Positions 1 through 9,513 of a DNA stretch of 64,000 nucleotides are shown in pieces. Below the pieces are notes generated by a model, which had not been told where the DNA came from, ran no database searches, and saw nothing but the letters and a program-made list of their open reading frames with translations. A program made the position numbers and the translations under genes. This DNA is from Thiogranum longum (GTDB taxonomy: Bacteria > Pseudomonadota > Gammaproteobacteria > DSM-19610), in assembly GCF_004339085.1 (NCBI RefSeq), contig NZ_SMFX01000001.1:1868242-1932241 (forward strand), read 5' to 3'. Position 1 is the stretch's first letter. Each line of letters begins with the position of its first letter.

Positions 1-88
1 GCATGCCGGCCTCGCCCAGCTGCGCCAGCAGGCGGTCCACCGGCAAGCCGACTACATCAGCAAATTGTCGTACTGTAACGTCGCTCAT
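1..88 (-). CDS. infB: Translation initiation factor IF-2, N-terminal fragment (cut by window edge)
   Basis: Only the first 29 codons are in the window. They read [20 protein letters not shown] and onward, the small N-terminal domain typical of proteobacterial IF-2, which delivers initiator tRNA to the 30S ribosome. The ATG is at 86-88 on the minus strand, 21 bases after the nusA stop. This is the conserved rimP-nusA-infB order, so the identification rests on both sequence and position. The GTPase domains lie outside the window. Confidence 0.9.
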   Translation of the reverse strand, partial: MSDVTVRQFADVVGLPVDRLLAQLGEAGM

Positions 89-109
89 CGTAAGGCGTCT
101 CCTCGACGG

Positions 110-1642
110 TTACCCTTGTTCTTCTTCTGCAAACCAGGGCGCACGCGCCGTCATAATCAGTTTACCCGCGCGCTCCTCGTCCATGCCATCGATATCCATC
201 AGGTCATCAATAGCCTGTTCCGCCAGGTCTTCCATCGTCACTATGCCTTTCCCTGCCAGCGTGAAGGCCAGGTCTTCGTCCATGCCTTCCATCTCCAGCA
301 GATCATCTGCCGGACGACTGCCACCAAGGTTTTCCTCACTGGCAATGGCACGTGTCAGCAGCACATCGCGGGCGCGTCCGCGCAACTCTTCGACGATATC
401 TTCCTCGAATTCCTCGATCTGCAACAGCTCGCTGTTGGGTACGTAGGCAATTTCCTCGACCGTTGAGAAACCTTCCTGCACCAGGATTACAGCGACTTCC
501 TCGTCGACATCCAGGTCTTCCTTGAACAGGTTGGTGAGAACCTTCATTTCTTCCTCGGACTTCTCGGCAGCCTGCTGTTCGTCCATCACGTTCAGTTCCC
601 AGCCGGTCAGCTGGCTGGCCAGGCGCACGTTCTGGCCGCCACGCCCGATGGCCTGCGACAGCTGGTCGTTGGCTACTGCCACATCCATGCTGTGCTTGTC
701 TTCGTCGACCACAATCGACACGACTTCAGCCGGTGACATGGCGTTGATAACAAACTGCGCCGGGTTCTCATCCCAAAGAATGATGTCGACGCGTTCACCG
801 GCGAGTTCGGTGGATACGGTCTGCACGCGTGATCCACGCATGCCGACACAGGCACCGACCGGGTCAATGCGCGGGTCGTTGGATTTCACCGCAATCTTGG
901 CGCGCATGCCCGGGTCACGGGCAGCGCCGAGAATCTCGATCAGGTCCTGGCCGACCTCCGGCACTTCCAGCTTGAACAGCTCCACCAGGAATTCCGGTGC
1001 CACGCGACTGACGAACAGCTGCGGTCCGCGCTGCTCGCTGCGCACTTCCTTGAGGTAGCCGCGCAGGCGGTCACCGGGGCGCACAGCCTCGCGCGGGATC
1101 ATTTCCTCGCGGTAGATAATAGCCTCGGCGTTAGCCCCCAGGTCCAGGTAGACATTGCCGCGTTCCACACGCTTGACGATACCGGTCACCAGTTCGCCAA
1201 CACGATCCTGGTAGGCATCAACCACCTGGGCACGCTCGGCTTCGCGAACCTTCTGCACGATAACCTGCTTGGCGGTCTGCGCACCGATACGGCCGAAATC
1301 AATAGATTCGATCTCTTCCTCGATGTAGTCACCGACCTGGATATCCGGGTTCTGCTTGCGCGCCTCTTCCAGCAGGATCTGGCGGCTGGGATAGCGGAAG
1401 CCACCTTCTTCGTCGTCTTCACCCGCTTCGGTGTCAGGATGTTCCTCGACCACTTCCCAACGTCGGAAGGTCTTGTAGTCACCGGTCTCGCGGTCTATTT
1501 CGACGCGCGCCTCGATGTCTCCCTCGTGGCATTTTTTGGTCGCCGATGCCAGTGCAGCCTCGATCGCGCCAAAGATGATCTCTTTGTTGATACCCTTCTC
1601 GTTGGCAACAGCATCTACGACCAAAAGAATTTCTTTACTCAT
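110..1642 (-). CDS. nusA: Transcription elongation/termination factor NusA
   Basis: A cytoplasmic RNA polymerase-binding protein acting in pausing, termination and antitermination. The 510 residues match the long gammaproteobacterial form. An N-terminal RNAP-binding domain (about 1-130) is followed by an S1 domain (about 135-200), two KH domains with [12 protein letters not shown] and [13 protein letters not shown] (about 200-345), and two acidic C-terminal repeats (about 360-425 and 440-500) of the kind that bind alpha-CTD and the NusA body in E. coli. The start ATG overlaps the rimP stop by one base (TAATG), so translation of the two is probably coupled. infB follows after 21 bases. Confidence 0.97.
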   Translation of the reverse strand: MSKEILLVVDAVANEKGINKEIIFGAIEAALASATKKCHEGDIEARVEIDRETGDYKTFRRWEVVEEHPDTEAGEDDEEGGFRYPSRQILLEEARKQNPDIQVGDYIEEEIESIDFGRIGAQTAKQVIVQKVREAERAQVVDAYQDRVGELVTGIVKRVERGNVYLDLGANAEAIIYREEMIPREAVRPGDRLRGYLKEVRSEQRGPQLFVSRVAPEFLVELFKLEVPEVGQDLIEILGAARDPGMRAKIAVKSNDPRIDPVGACVGMRGSRVQTVSTELAGERVDIILWDENPAQFVINAMSPAEVVSIVVDEDKHSMDVAVANDQLSQAIGRGGQNVRLASQLTGWELNVMDEQQAAEKSEEEMKVLTNLFKEDLDVDEEVAVILVQEGFSTVEEIAYVPNSELLQIEEFEEDIVEELRGRARDVLLTRAIASEENLGGSRPADDLLEMEGMDEDLAFTLAGKGIVTMEDLAEQAIDDLMDIDGMDEERAGKLIMTARAPWFAEEEQG

Positions 1643-2118
1643 TACGCACCCTCCGCACGATGCGAATCAAAATCGGGAACCAGTCGCGCCCGGTCTATTT
1701 CATCCGGCGCCACCACAAGTTCTTCCTCACCCAGCTGCACCACGACATGGCCATCTCTCAGGCCTATCAGGGTGCCCTGGAATTTACGCCGGCCGTTCAC
1801 GGCAGCCGTTAGCTGCACGCTGATTTCATGCCCGGCGAAACGCTCAAAATCTTTCAGCTGGTACAGCGGCCGGTCCAGACCGGGCGACGACACTTCCAGT
1901 GCGTACTGCCCGCGGATCGGGTCCTCAACATCCAGGATACCGCTCACCTGGTGGCTGACCTTCCTGCAGTCTTCCACCGTAATGCCCTGCTCGCTGTCAA
2001 TGTAAACTCGCAGCACACCCTGTTTGGCGCGGATAAACTCCACCCCGACCAGTTCAAATCCCAGTGCTGTCACCGCCGGCTCCAGGAGCGCGCGGAGTTC
2101 CGCAGATTCTCGCGGCAT
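1642..2118 (-). CDS. rimP: Ribosome maturation factor RimP
   Basis: RimP assists 30S subunit maturation. The protein starting [16 protein letters not shown] is 158 residues and carries the family block [10 protein letters not shown], then [20 protein letters not shown] and the [14 protein letters not shown] motif. The frame stays open upstream to 2157, but the extra codons lie within a terminator-like hairpin and have no RimP counterpart, so I place the start at 2118. It is first in the rimP-nusA-infB operon. The hairpin at 2136-2156 just before the start suggests attenuation or insulation. Confidence 0.93.
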   Translation of the reverse strand: MPRESAELRALLEPAVTALGFELVGVEFIRAKQGVLRVYIDSEQGITVEDCRKVSHQVSGILDVEDPIRGQYALEVSSPGLDRPLYQLKDFERFAGHEISVQLTAAVNGRRKFQGTLIGLRDGHVVVQLGEEELVVAPDEIDRARLVPDFDSHRAEGA

Positions 2119-2135
2119 ACATTTCCACCACAAAC

Positions 2136-2156
2136 AAAAAATGGGCCAATGGCCCA
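2136..2156 (-). terminator. Rho-independent terminator-like hairpin in the rimP leader
   Basis: On the minus strand TGGGCC-ATT-GGCCCA forms a perfect six-base-pair stem with a three-base loop followed directly by six Ts. It ends only about 18 bases before the rimP start codon. It could end transcripts from the upstream oxidoreductase gene, or act as an attenuator for the rimP-nusA-infB operon. The sequence cannot distinguish these. Confidence 0.65.
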
Positions 2157-2179
2157 CTCCAAAACCCGGAAACCGTCAA

Positions 2180-2240
2180 TTTACCGCCGACCCCGGGAGA
2201 CATCTCCGCTATTGTATCAGAAGGCTTTCGGAAAATGTAC
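2180..2240 (-). promoter_or_regulatory. Possible sigma-70 promoter for rimP-nusA-infB
   Basis: The minus strand has TACAAT (complement at 2211-2216), one mismatch from the -10 consensus. A weak TACATT lies 17 bases upstream as a possible -35. Transcription would start near 2204 and give a leader of about 85 nucleotides carrying the hairpin at 2136-2156. The -35 match is poor, so this is tentative. Confidence 0.35.
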
Positions 2241-2257
2241 CCACCCCGCTCCTTCGA

Positions 2258-3364
2258 TTATGCCTGCCCGGGTTTTTGCTGCAAGAAGGGGTAATCCGTG
2301 TATCCCTCCTCAGCCCCTCCGTAGAAGGTTTCCGGGTTCGGCTCGTTCAGCCGGGCGCCGCGGGCGAAGCGTTCAGGCAAATCGGGGTTGGCCAGAAACA
2401 GCCGGCCAAAAGCGATCAGGTCAGCGTCGCCCCGCTGTAGCGCCTGCTCGGCCCTGGCCTGGTCGTAGTTGTTGTTGGCCATGTAGATGCCAGCGAATGT
2501 GTGCCTGAGCTCGACATAGTTCACGTGTCGTTCTCCACTCATCATGTCGCCTTCAAGCACGTGCAGGTAAGCGAGCCTGTGCCCGCGCAACATTTCTGCG
2601 ACGGCGTTAAATGTTACTTGCGGCTGCGAATCACTGATGTCATTAAAGCGGTTCTCGGGCGAAAGCCGCACACCGATACGATGGGTCGGCCATACATCAC
2701 TCACTGCGGTAACAACCTCATCCAGCAGTCGCATCCTGTTTTCAATACTTCCGCCATAGGCATCGGTGCGTTTATTCGTGCCATCGCGCAGAAACTCGTC
2801 CAGCAGATACCCGTTCGCCGCGTGTATCTCCGCCCCATCGAACCCCGCGTCCTTTGCATGCTGTGCGGCAGCGGCATAGTCGGCAATCACATCCGGTATT
2901 TCCTCGAGCTCCAGGGCACGTGGCGTCACGAAAGGCTGCATGCCTTCGCAGGTTATTGCATCACCCTCGGGACGAATAGCCGAAGGCGCGACCGGCCGTT
3001 CATTTCCGGGCAACAGCGAAGGGTGTGATATACGCCCGACATGCCAGAGCTGAATAAAAATACGTCCACCTTCGGCATGTACCGCTTCTGTGACCTTGCG
3101 CCAACCGGCAACCTGTTCATTCGTGTGTATGCCGGGTGTCGCGGGATAACCCACACCCTGCGGCGAGACCTGACTCGCCTCGGTAATTATCAGTCCTGCG
3201 CTGGCACGCTGTCTGTAGTACAGCGCATTCAGATCAGTGGGCACATTTCCCTCGCCCGCACGATTACGCGTCAGCGGCGCCATCACTATGCGGTTGGGCA
3301 AGGTCATGTCACCCAGCGCCAGCGGCGTGAACAGGTTTGTCTTCGATACGGTATTTGCAGGCAT
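2258..3364 (-). CDS. Old yellow enzyme / alkene reductase (NemA-like)
   Basis: An FMN-dependent NAD(P)H:flavin oxidoreductase of the old yellow enzyme family, reducing activated C=C bonds or related electrophiles in the cytoplasm. Seen in the sequence: the TIM-barrel opening LFTPLALGDMTLPNRIVMAP, the substrate-site block GFDGAEIHAANGYLLDEFL, the YGGSIENR motif and the FMN-phosphate region LIAFGRLFLANPDL. The start at 3364 (MPANTVSK) has AAGGA nine bases upstream; an in-frame ATG at 3406 has no such site. At 368 residues it is the usual length for NemA-type enzymes. The physiological substrate is not evident. Confidence 0.9.
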   Translation of the reverse strand: MPANTVSKTNLFTPLALGDMTLPNRIVMAPLTRNRAGEGNVPTDLNALYYRQRASAGLIITEASQVSPQGVGYPATPGIHTNEQVAGWRKVTEAVHAEGGRIFIQLWHVGRISHPSLLPGNERPVAPSAIRPEGDAITCEGMQPFVTPRALELEEIPDVIADYAAAAQHAKDAGFDGAEIHAANGYLLDEFLRDGTNKRTDAYGGSIENRMRLLDEVVTAVSDVWPTHRIGVRLSPENRFNDISDSQPQVTFNAVAEMLRGHRLAYLHVLEGDMMSGERHVNYVELRHTFAGIYMANNNYDQARAEQALQRGDADLIAFGRLFLANPDLPERFARGARLNEPNPETFYGGAEEGYTDYPFLQQKPGQA

Positions 3365-3585
3365 GATGTCGTTCCTTGTCATGGAATATATAAAGTCCTG
3401 ATCCATCAGCTTGCGCGGTTCAGTGCTTCACCAGGGTTATTCGCAATACATCAACGCAAATCAATTATTTTTATAATAAATAACTGTATGTTAGAGGATA
3501 TTCTTAATCCACTATGGAATCCGCGTCACTTAACCTCTCTGACTTCCCCTGAAAGATTCGCTAAGATACCACCCCCGCTACGCAA

Positions 3586-3611
3586 GGTGCGACCCTCCGG
3601 GTATTTGCACC
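3586..3611. promoter_or_regulatory. Stem-loop in the leader of the PEPCK-ccm run
   Basis: GGTGC (3586-3590) pairs with GCACC (3607-3611), and inside it ACCC pairs with GGGT around TCC. No T-run follows on either strand, so it is not a standard terminator. The rest of the roughly 300-base divergent gap (3365-3665) is AT-rich near 3460-3490, with a TATAAT at 3472-3477 but no clear -35. Nine bases (GTAGCCAGT) repeat at 3632-3640 and 3645-3653 just before the ribosome binding site. Confidence 0.3.
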
Positions 3612-3665
3612 GGCAATAAAAATCGATCGTAGTAGCCAGTATCAGTAGCCAGTGAGGAGAGGTTG

Positions 3666-6600
3666 ATGGATTTTGCGCACGCGCTAGGTGTGAACAGGGA
3701 AGTGGAATGTCCCGAGCAGGAACGCGAAGAACTGCAACTCTACATCAATCTTAAACTGGCCTCTTCCGGCCAACCCACCTGTGTACCGCAAGATGCCGCC
3801 CGCTTTCTCGATATCTCCGGCGACCTGCTGCGCAGCTATCGCGAAAAGAATCGCCTGCTGGCCGATTATCACTGCTGGGTCGACCAGCGTATCCAGGATT
3901 TCCTCAATCGCTACCTGGATGATCTGTCACTGGACAGAGTACCGTCATTGCCGACCCAGTCCTTTATACTGGATCGACACGGCGTGGCACGTGAGTTGTC
4001 GCTGCCGATGGGTGAGGATGTATTCCGCTCGGACATTGTTTCCAGCTACCGGGTCAAGAACGGTGTGCTGCACAACCCGGCCAGTGACCGACGCACCACT
4101 GAAGGCTCTTTCCATATCGCCGAAGGCGGCCTGCCGATTCCCGGCGATAAAAAAGCCGTTCCGAAAATCGCCTTTGCACACATGCTCACCCACGCACTGA
4201 ATCCGCCGAAGGATTTGCTGACCATTCCTTTCACCGCCAACCTGCCCGACCCGGCACATATGTTTGTGTCACTGCTGCTGCGGCCGGTGGTATGCCCGGC
4301 CATTCCCGGCAAGGAAGCGGAAAAGTCGATGGAGATTCATTTCTTCGCGCCCGGCAACCTGGTCAGCAACCTCGATTTTGTGGAAAGTATTTTCGGCAAT
4401 GGCGGTAATCCCTACCTTGCCGAATTCGATGCCGCGCTGGACGTGGATCACTGGACCGGCCACACCGGCTGCGTGATCCTGGCGCCGCAACTGGTCGGCC
4501 TCTCCAAGAGAGACCTGGGGCTGCCGCACCGGGATGACGCCACTGAACGGCAACGTGCCGACGGCATGTGCTGGAAAGACAATGACGAGATCTACAACAA
4601 CGGCCAGGCTTTCAAGATTACGGCACGTGACGAAAGCGGCGTTATCATTACGCTGCTGGCCGACAATTACTTCGGCTACTGCAAGAAGGAAGTCAAGACA
4701 CAGATCGGCTTTGCCGCCAACCTGTACGGCATGGCCGAAGAAGAACACGCCGGTGGCGCACTGGCTTTCCCGCGCCGAAATCATGGCGAGGAATACGGCG
4801 TCGACAGCCGTACACACAAGCCCGGTTATTCCTTTGATGAAATTGCCGAACGCTATAGTGAGCTAATGGATGTGAAGCCGGAAGGCTATGCCATCGACAA
4901 AAAGTTTCCGCAGATTGTCTACGTCCCGCAAAAGGTCCGCATGGACCTGAACGCCCAGACCATCACCTGGGAAAAAGAGGGTGAACAGAAAACGATCCGT
5001 CTGCAGCCGGAAAAGATCTACATGCAGCCCAACGGCTACAAGGTCGAAATGCTGAAACACCCGGGCGCACCGTCCTGGCGACTGGTCGGCACCAACCCGG
5101 AAGGTACCTTCTGCCACAAACCTTCTACCGTTTCCGGCGGTGGCAAATCAGAGATATCCAAGTCACTGAATGATGCCGTGATCTATCGCTCGCTGTTCGT
5201 CGATGACCTGCAAAAAGACCTCGACCAGGTGCAGGCCATTTTCGACATGGACTACAGCACGCGCTTCAAACCCGGCTTCGAAAAAGAAGACCGCGACCCG
5301 ATGCGCAAGCCGCTCAGCCCTGAGCGCAGCCTCGGCTCCGTTATCAAACTGCTGACACCCAGCTCGAGTTACACCGATGAATTCAACGCGTGGCTGGATT
5401 CCATATCACCACGCATCCTGGCGCTGGTATTTATCATCAAGCGTTTCTACCGGCCGGAATGGGGCAACAACTGGCGTGATCACCTGTCCGTGGACCGGGT
5501 GGACGGTGCTCCGGCGCATGAACTGAAACTCGATGACCGCCATATTGTCGCCTCCTACCTGCGCGTCGGTTTTGACCGTGACGCCAAGTGGCGAACCTTT
5601 AAATTACGCCAGGACTATATCGCCACCGAGAAGATACAGATGGAAGATGACATCACCGCCTCGGTGGTGGTGCCGTCATCCTGTATTGCTGACTGCGCAC
5701 CGGCGCGTGCCGGCGCGCACAGTGTCAAGCTGACGCACAACTGTGAATACCGGCTTTTCCAGCGCCCCGATGACGCCATCATCCCGGGCTTCGACAAGCA
5801 GACCGAGCTTGATATGTCCAGGCCGGATAATTTCTTTGCCAACTACGAACCTCTCAATCACGACAAGGTCAGGGAACTGGTCGAGGATGTACATACTTTT
5901 TACCAGTTCACACAACCGATGCAGGATTTGCTGAAATCCGCGTACAAAGAAAACAGCCCGTATGTGGTTTCATCCGCACACCCGCGCATGGTGGACGGCG
6001 CGCCATCGAAGAATCCACGCTACCTGCAGACACGGCCGGACCTGGTCAACCCGGTGCGCAAACACGTCGCCGAAATGAGTACCCGCTTCCACCGCAAATT
6101 GCCGCTGGAACAGCAAGTCTGCCACCCGGTTGATGCCGTGCTGACCGGTCGCCGCAACAACCCGCCCGAACCCGGTATTCGTCCACTGGCCGTCTATAAC
6201 CCGATTCACTACCAGGAGCTGCCGGAGCTGTTCATGGATTTCCTGTGCAGCCTGACCGGCAAGTCGCCCTCCACTACAGGCGCCGGCAGTGAAGGCGCGC
6301 TCACCAAGGGGCCGTTCAATGCCCTGCGTACAGTGGCCGACCTGAACAACGCACTGGTATCGTATATCCTCACCGGCTATGCCGGCTTTTCCAGCTCCGC
6401 GGGCCACGTCGGCCCGGAAGTCCGGGTTAACCATGACATCAGCCTGCTGGTACCGGAAATCTGGGCACGCCTCGAACCCGAGCAACGTGATCCGGTCTGG
6501 CTGATTGAAAAAGGTTACCTGGAAAAACTGGAAGACTTCGAGCACAACGATGAACAGGTTCTGGCCAGCCGGCTTGGCTATCGCATCACCAGCCGCTTCG

Positions 6601-7286
6601 TACACGGTTTCTTCGGCAAGATCTTTGACAATCCCGCCGCTGTGTTTACCGAGGAAATTCTCAAGCCGGAAGTCCAGAACCCCGACGTGTTCGTTGACGG
6701 TGTCAATAATATTGTCGAAGCGCAACAGCGTGAGGCTCAACGGTTCATCGACGATGGCAGCATCGAGGACGCCTGCCCGCCGCTACAGGCATTGATCAAT
6801 ATCATGGCAACCGGCAAGCACGAAGGCATGGATGCCCATCACCCTGAATTCCGGGACATGTTTACCCGTGACAACCTGCTCAAGTCGCGCTGGTACAAAC
6901 AGCGCCTGGAAGTCAAACAGTACCGCGACATTGCCTTGTGGCAACGCAATGTAAATTACCTGAAGCAGTTCATGGACGACGCCGATTACGCCGATGAGGC
7001 GCAACGTCTCGACATTGCCGGACGTTACCAGCGTGCAACCGAACGGCTGAAGCAGACACAAAGCCGTCGTTATCTCAAAAGCCTGGTTGGCACACTGGGC
7101 GCTGACCCGCTCGGGCTTTCAACGGTCGCCGCCGCCAACCAGTTGATCAACTGGAACCGCATGAAACTGTCTTTCTCCGACAGTGGCGCGGTTGAACCGG
7201 CCAAAGTGGCCGACGGCGTGGACGTTAAACACCTGACTCTGTTGCAACGCTTCAAGGCCCGCTTCCGGCGTGCTCGTTTGCAATAG
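3666..7286 (+). CDS. Probable PPi-type phosphoenolpyruvate carboxykinase
   Basis: A 1206-residue soluble protein with no signal peptide. Length and conserved-looking blocks fit the diphosphate-dependent PEP carboxykinase family known from Propionibacterium and Entamoeba, which interconverts oxaloacetate + PPi and PEP + CO2 + phosphate. Striking blocks are a glycine-rich STVSGGGKSEISKS (about residues 488-501, a possible phosphate loop) and SLTGKSPSTTGAGSEGALTK (about 862-881). The assignment is from memory of the family and needs a profile search. The start at 3666 follows AGGAGAGG; a TTG at 3663 is an alternative. ccmA begins eight bases after the stop, so it may share a transcript with ccm. 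Confidence 0.6.
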   Translation: MDFAHALGVNREVECPEQEREELQLYINLKLASSGQPTCVPQDAARFLDISGDLLRSYREKNRLLADYHCWVDQRIQDFLNRYLDDLSLDRVPSLPTQSFILDRHGVARELSLPMGEDVFRSDIVSSYRVKNGVLHNPASDRRTTEGSFHIAEGGLPIPGDKKAVPKIAFAHMLTHALNPPKDLLTIPFTANLPDPAHMFVSLLLRPVVCPAIPGKEAEKSMEIHFFAPGNLVSNLDFVESIFGNGGNPYLAEFDAALDVDHWTGHTGCVILAPQLVGLSKRDLGLPHRDDATERQRADGMCWKDNDEIYNNGQAFKITARDESGVIITLLADNYFGYCKKEVKTQIGFAANLYGMAEEEHAGGALAFPRRNHGEEYGVDSRTHKPGYSFDEIAERYSELMDVKPEGYAIDKKFPQIVYVPQKVRMDLNAQTITWEKEGEQKTIRLQPEKIYMQPNGYKVEMLKHPGAPSWRLVGTNPEGTFCHKPSTVSGGGKSEISKSLNDAVIYRSLFVDDLQKDLDQVQAIFDMDYSTRFKPGFEKEDRDPMRKPLSPERSLGSVIKLLTPSSSYTDEFNAWLDSISPRILALVFIIKRFYRPEWGNNWRDHLSVDRVDGAPAHELKLDDRHIVASYLRVGFDRDAKWRTFKLRQDYIATEKIQMEDDITASVVVPSSCIADCAPARAGAHSVKLTHNCEYRLFQRPDDAIIPGFDKQTELDMSRPDNFFANYEPLNHDKVRELVEDVHTFYQFTQPMQDLLKSAYKENSPYVVSSAHPRMVDGAPSKNPRYLQTRPDLVNPVRKHVAEMSTRFHRKLPLEQQVCHPVDAVLTGRRNNPPEPGIRPLAVYNPIHYQELPELFMDFLCSLTGKSPSTTGAGSEGALTKGPFNALRTVADLNNALVSYILTGYAGFSSSAGHVGPEVRVNHDISLLVPEIWARLEPEQRDPVWLIEKGYLEKLEDFEHNDEQVLASRLGYRITSRFVHGFFGKIFDNPAAVFTEEILKPEVQNPDVFVDGVNNIVEAQQREAQRFIDDGSIEDACPPLQALINIMATGKHEGMDAHHPEFRDMFTRDNLLKSRWYKQRLEVKQYRDIALWQRNVNYLKQFMDDADYADEAQRLDIAGRYQRATERLKQTQSRRYLKSLVGTLGADPLGLSTVAAANQLINWNRMKLSFSDSGAVEPAKVADGVDVKHLTLLQRFKARFRRARLQ

Positions 7287-7294
7287 CGAGACGC

Positions 7295-7930
7295 ATGGCC
7301 CCCTACGATCAGAACCACACGCTGGAAGCCTGCAATCTCACCTGCATACGTGATGACCGCAGCCTGTTCAGCGAATTATCCTTCTCCCTGAAAGCCGGCC
7401 AGGCTTTGCTGGTCGAAGGCCGCAATGGCAGTGGAAAAACCTCACTGTTGCGTATTCTGTGTGGTATTCGCCAACCTGATGAAGGCCATATCCACTGGAA
7501 CGGTGGGGACATCTACCGGCTGTCGACCGGGTATAACGCCGTAACCGCGTGGGTCGGACACAAGGACGGTATCAAGCTGGAACTCACGGCGCAGGAAAAT
7601 CTCGTTTTCGCACGCAGCCTTGGTACTCCCTCGGAGCTGGGCATTGCCGAAACACTGGATGCCATGGAACTTGGTGGCTTCGATGATGTCTGCGCTATTA
7701 ATCTGTCAGCCGGACAGAAGCGGCGGCTGGCATTGGCGAGGCTGCTGGCAACCCGGTCGCCATTGTGGATTCTCGATGAGCCATTTACATCACTTGACAC
7801 ACACGGCATCTCGTTGATTGAGAACATGATCAACAAACACCTGGAGGACGGTGGTATGCTCGCCGTTACATCACATCACGCCGTAACACTGGACAGCAGC
7901 GACATTACGCACATTAATCTTTCCGCATGA
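7295..7930 (+). CDS. ccmA: Haem exporter ATP-binding subunit CcmA
   Basis: ATPase of the CcmABCD complex that frees holo-CcmE in cytochrome c maturation System I. The 211 residues contain a Walker A loop (GRNGSGKT), the ABC signature LSAGQKRR and a Walker B with glutamate (LWILDEPF), in the right order for a small ABC protein. It is the first ccm gene. It starts eight bases after the large upstream gene and overlaps ccmB by four bases (ATGA). Confidence 0.95.
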   Translation: MAPYDQNHTLEACNLTCIRDDRSLFSELSFSLKAGQALLVEGRNGSGKTSLLRILCGIRQPDEGHIHWNGGDIYRLSTGYNAVTAWVGHKDGIKLELTAQENLVFARSLGTPSELGIAETLDAMELGGFDDVCAINLSAGQKRRLALARLLATRSPLWILDEPFTSLDTHGISLIENMINKHLEDGGMLAVTSHHAVTLDSSDITHINLSA

Positions 7931-8610
7931 CACCCGCCACACTCCCACAGGCTTTCAGCACTCTGCTGCGTCGCGACCTGACGCTGGCCTACCGTCGACG
8001 TTCGGAAATGATCAATCCGTTGTTGTTCTTTGTGCTGGTGACGGCGCTGTTTCCACTCGGCATCAGTGCCGACCCGGCACTGTTACGCGAAATCGGCCCG
8101 GGTATTATCTGGGTCGCCGCCCTGCTTGCATCACTGCTGTCACTGGAGACCGTGTTTCGCTCCGACTTCGACGACGGTTCACTGGAACAGTTACTGCTCA
8201 GTCCTCACCCGCTGTCGGTACTGATGATTGCCAAGGTGCTGGCGCACTGGCTGATCACCGGTCTGCCGTTGCTGATTGTGGCACCGTTGCTCGGCGTGCT
8301 ACTCAACCTGTCCGGTGATGCAATGCAAACACTGCTGATTACACTGGCACTGGGTACACCGGTACTGAGCCTGGTTGGCGCTATCGGTGTGGCACTGACC
8401 GTTGGCCTGCGCAAGGGTGGTACCATCCTGTCACTGCTGGTGTTGCCGTTGTACGTGCCGGTGTTGATCTTTGCTGCCAGCGCTGTCGCCAGCAGTGATG
8501 CCGGGCTACAGGTCAGCGCACATCTTTCCCTGCTAACGGCGTTGCTGATCCTGGCCATCAGTCTGTCGCCCGCCGCCACCGCCGCATCCCTGCGCATTAG
8601 TATGAGTTGA
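7927..8610 (+). CDS. ccmB: Haem exporter permease CcmB
   Basis: Inner-membrane permease partner of CcmA. The 227 residues form about six hydrophobic segments. The N-terminal block FSTLLRRDLTLAYRRRSEMINPLLFFVLV and the early FRSDFDDGSLEQLLLSPHPL region are characteristic of CcmB. Its start overlaps the ccmA stop by four bases, consistent with translational coupling. Confidence 0.95.
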   Translation: MTPATLPQAFSTLLRRDLTLAYRRRSEMINPLLFFVLVTALFPLGISADPALLREIGPGIIWVAALLASLLSLETVFRSDFDDGSLEQLLLSPHPLSVLMIAKVLAHWLITGLPLLIVAPLLGVLLNLSGDAMQTLLITLALGTPVLSLVGAIGVALTVGLRKGGTILSLLVLPLYVPVLIFAASAVASSDAGLQVSAHLSLLTALLILAISLSPAATAASLRISMS

Positions 8611-8612
8611 CC

Positions 8613-9353
8613 ATGTTACGTTTCTTCCACAAGCTCGCCTCACCCAAACATTTCTACCGCATCAGTGGCAAGTGGATACCCTGGCTGGGTGTCGCCTGTC
8701 TCGGTTTCATGCTGGCCGGCCTCTACCAGGGTCTGCTGGTGGCACCGACGGACTACCAGCAGGGCGACAGCTACCGCATTATGTTTGTACACGTGCCGGC
8801 AGCGTGGATGTCGTTGTTCATTTATATGGTGATGGCCATCGCCGGCGTCATCGGACTGGTGTGGCGTATCAAGCTGGCCGAGATCATGGCCATCAGCAGT
8901 GCGCACATCGGTGCATCGTTTACCTTCCTGGCACTCATTACCGGTTCCATCTGGGGCAAGCCCATGTGGGGCAGTTGGTGGGTCTGGGATGCGCGTCTGA
9001 CGTCGGAACTGATCCTGCTGTTCCTGTACCTGGGTGTGATCGCCCTGTACAACGCCATCGATGACCGACGCACTGCAGCACGCGCCACTTCGATCCTGGC
9101 CCTGGTCGGTGTCGTTAATATACCGATCATTCACTACTCGGTTGAATGGTGGAACACCCTGCACCAGGGACCAACTGTGACAAAATTCGATGCGCCTTCC
9201 ATTGATTTTCGCATGCTGATTCCTCTGCTGCTGATGGCTGTTGCCTTCAAACTCTTTTACGCCGTGGTTGTGCTGCTGCGCGCGCGTGTCGAAGTACTCC
9301 AGCGTGAACGCAATACAAGCTGGGTCAAGGAACTGGTGGCTGAAAATGAATGA
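8613..9353 (+). CDS. ccmC: Haem handling protein CcmC
   Basis: A multi-pass inner-membrane protein that presents haem to CcmE. The tryptophan-rich periplasmic motif GSWWVWDARLTSELIL (haem-handling WWD domain) is clear, and there are six hydrophobic segments. I start at ATG 8613 (MLRFFHKL); an in-frame TTG at 8607 is also possible. The stop overlaps the ccmD start by eight bases. Confidence 0.95.
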   Translation: MLRFFHKLASPKHFYRISGKWIPWLGVACLGFMLAGLYQGLLVAPTDYQQGDSYRIMFVHVPAAWMSLFIYMVMAIAGVIGLVWRIKLAEIMAISSAHIGASFTFLALITGSIWGKPMWGSWWVWDARLTSELILLFLYLGVIALYNAIDDRRTAARATSILALVGVVNIPIIHYSVEWWNTLHQGPTVTKFDAPSIDFRMLIPLLLMAVAFKLFYAVVVLLRARVEVLQRERNTSWVKELVAENE

Positions 9354-9513
9354 CTTTCTGCACATGGGCGGCTACGCCACCTACGTCTGGAGTTCCTACG
9401 GCATCACGCTGGTCGTGCTGCTGGCGAACCTGATCGCCCCTGTCAGGGGACGCCGTAAACTGTTAACCCAACTGGCGCAGCGTGAAAAGCGCGCGCAGAG
9501 GATGAAACAATGA
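9346..9513 (+). CDS. ccmD: Haem exporter small subunit CcmD
   Basis: A 55-residue protein starting [19 protein letters not shown], with one membrane helix and then a basic tail. This is the classic CcmD layout; CcmD helps release holo-CcmE from CcmABC. The frame is open further upstream, but those codons lie inside ccmC. The start overlaps the ccmC end by eight bases, and the end overlaps the ccmE start by four. Confidence 0.92.
   Translation: MNDFLHMGGYATYVWSSYGITLVVLLANLIAPVRGRRKLLTQLAQREKRAQRMKQ

Noticed and set aside
2157-2257. Initiator tRNA gene upstream of rimP
   Set aside because: No T-loop or acceptor pattern on either strand in this interval.
5970-6740. A 256-codon minus-strand open frame inside the large PEPCK-like gene
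   Set aside because: It lies wholly opposite a gene with coherent protein motifs and has no motif or ribosome binding site of its own.
8640-9365. A 241-codon minus-strand frame opposite ccmC
   Set aside because: It mirrors ccmC codon positions and gives a histidine-rich low-complexity protein, a common shadow of membrane genes.
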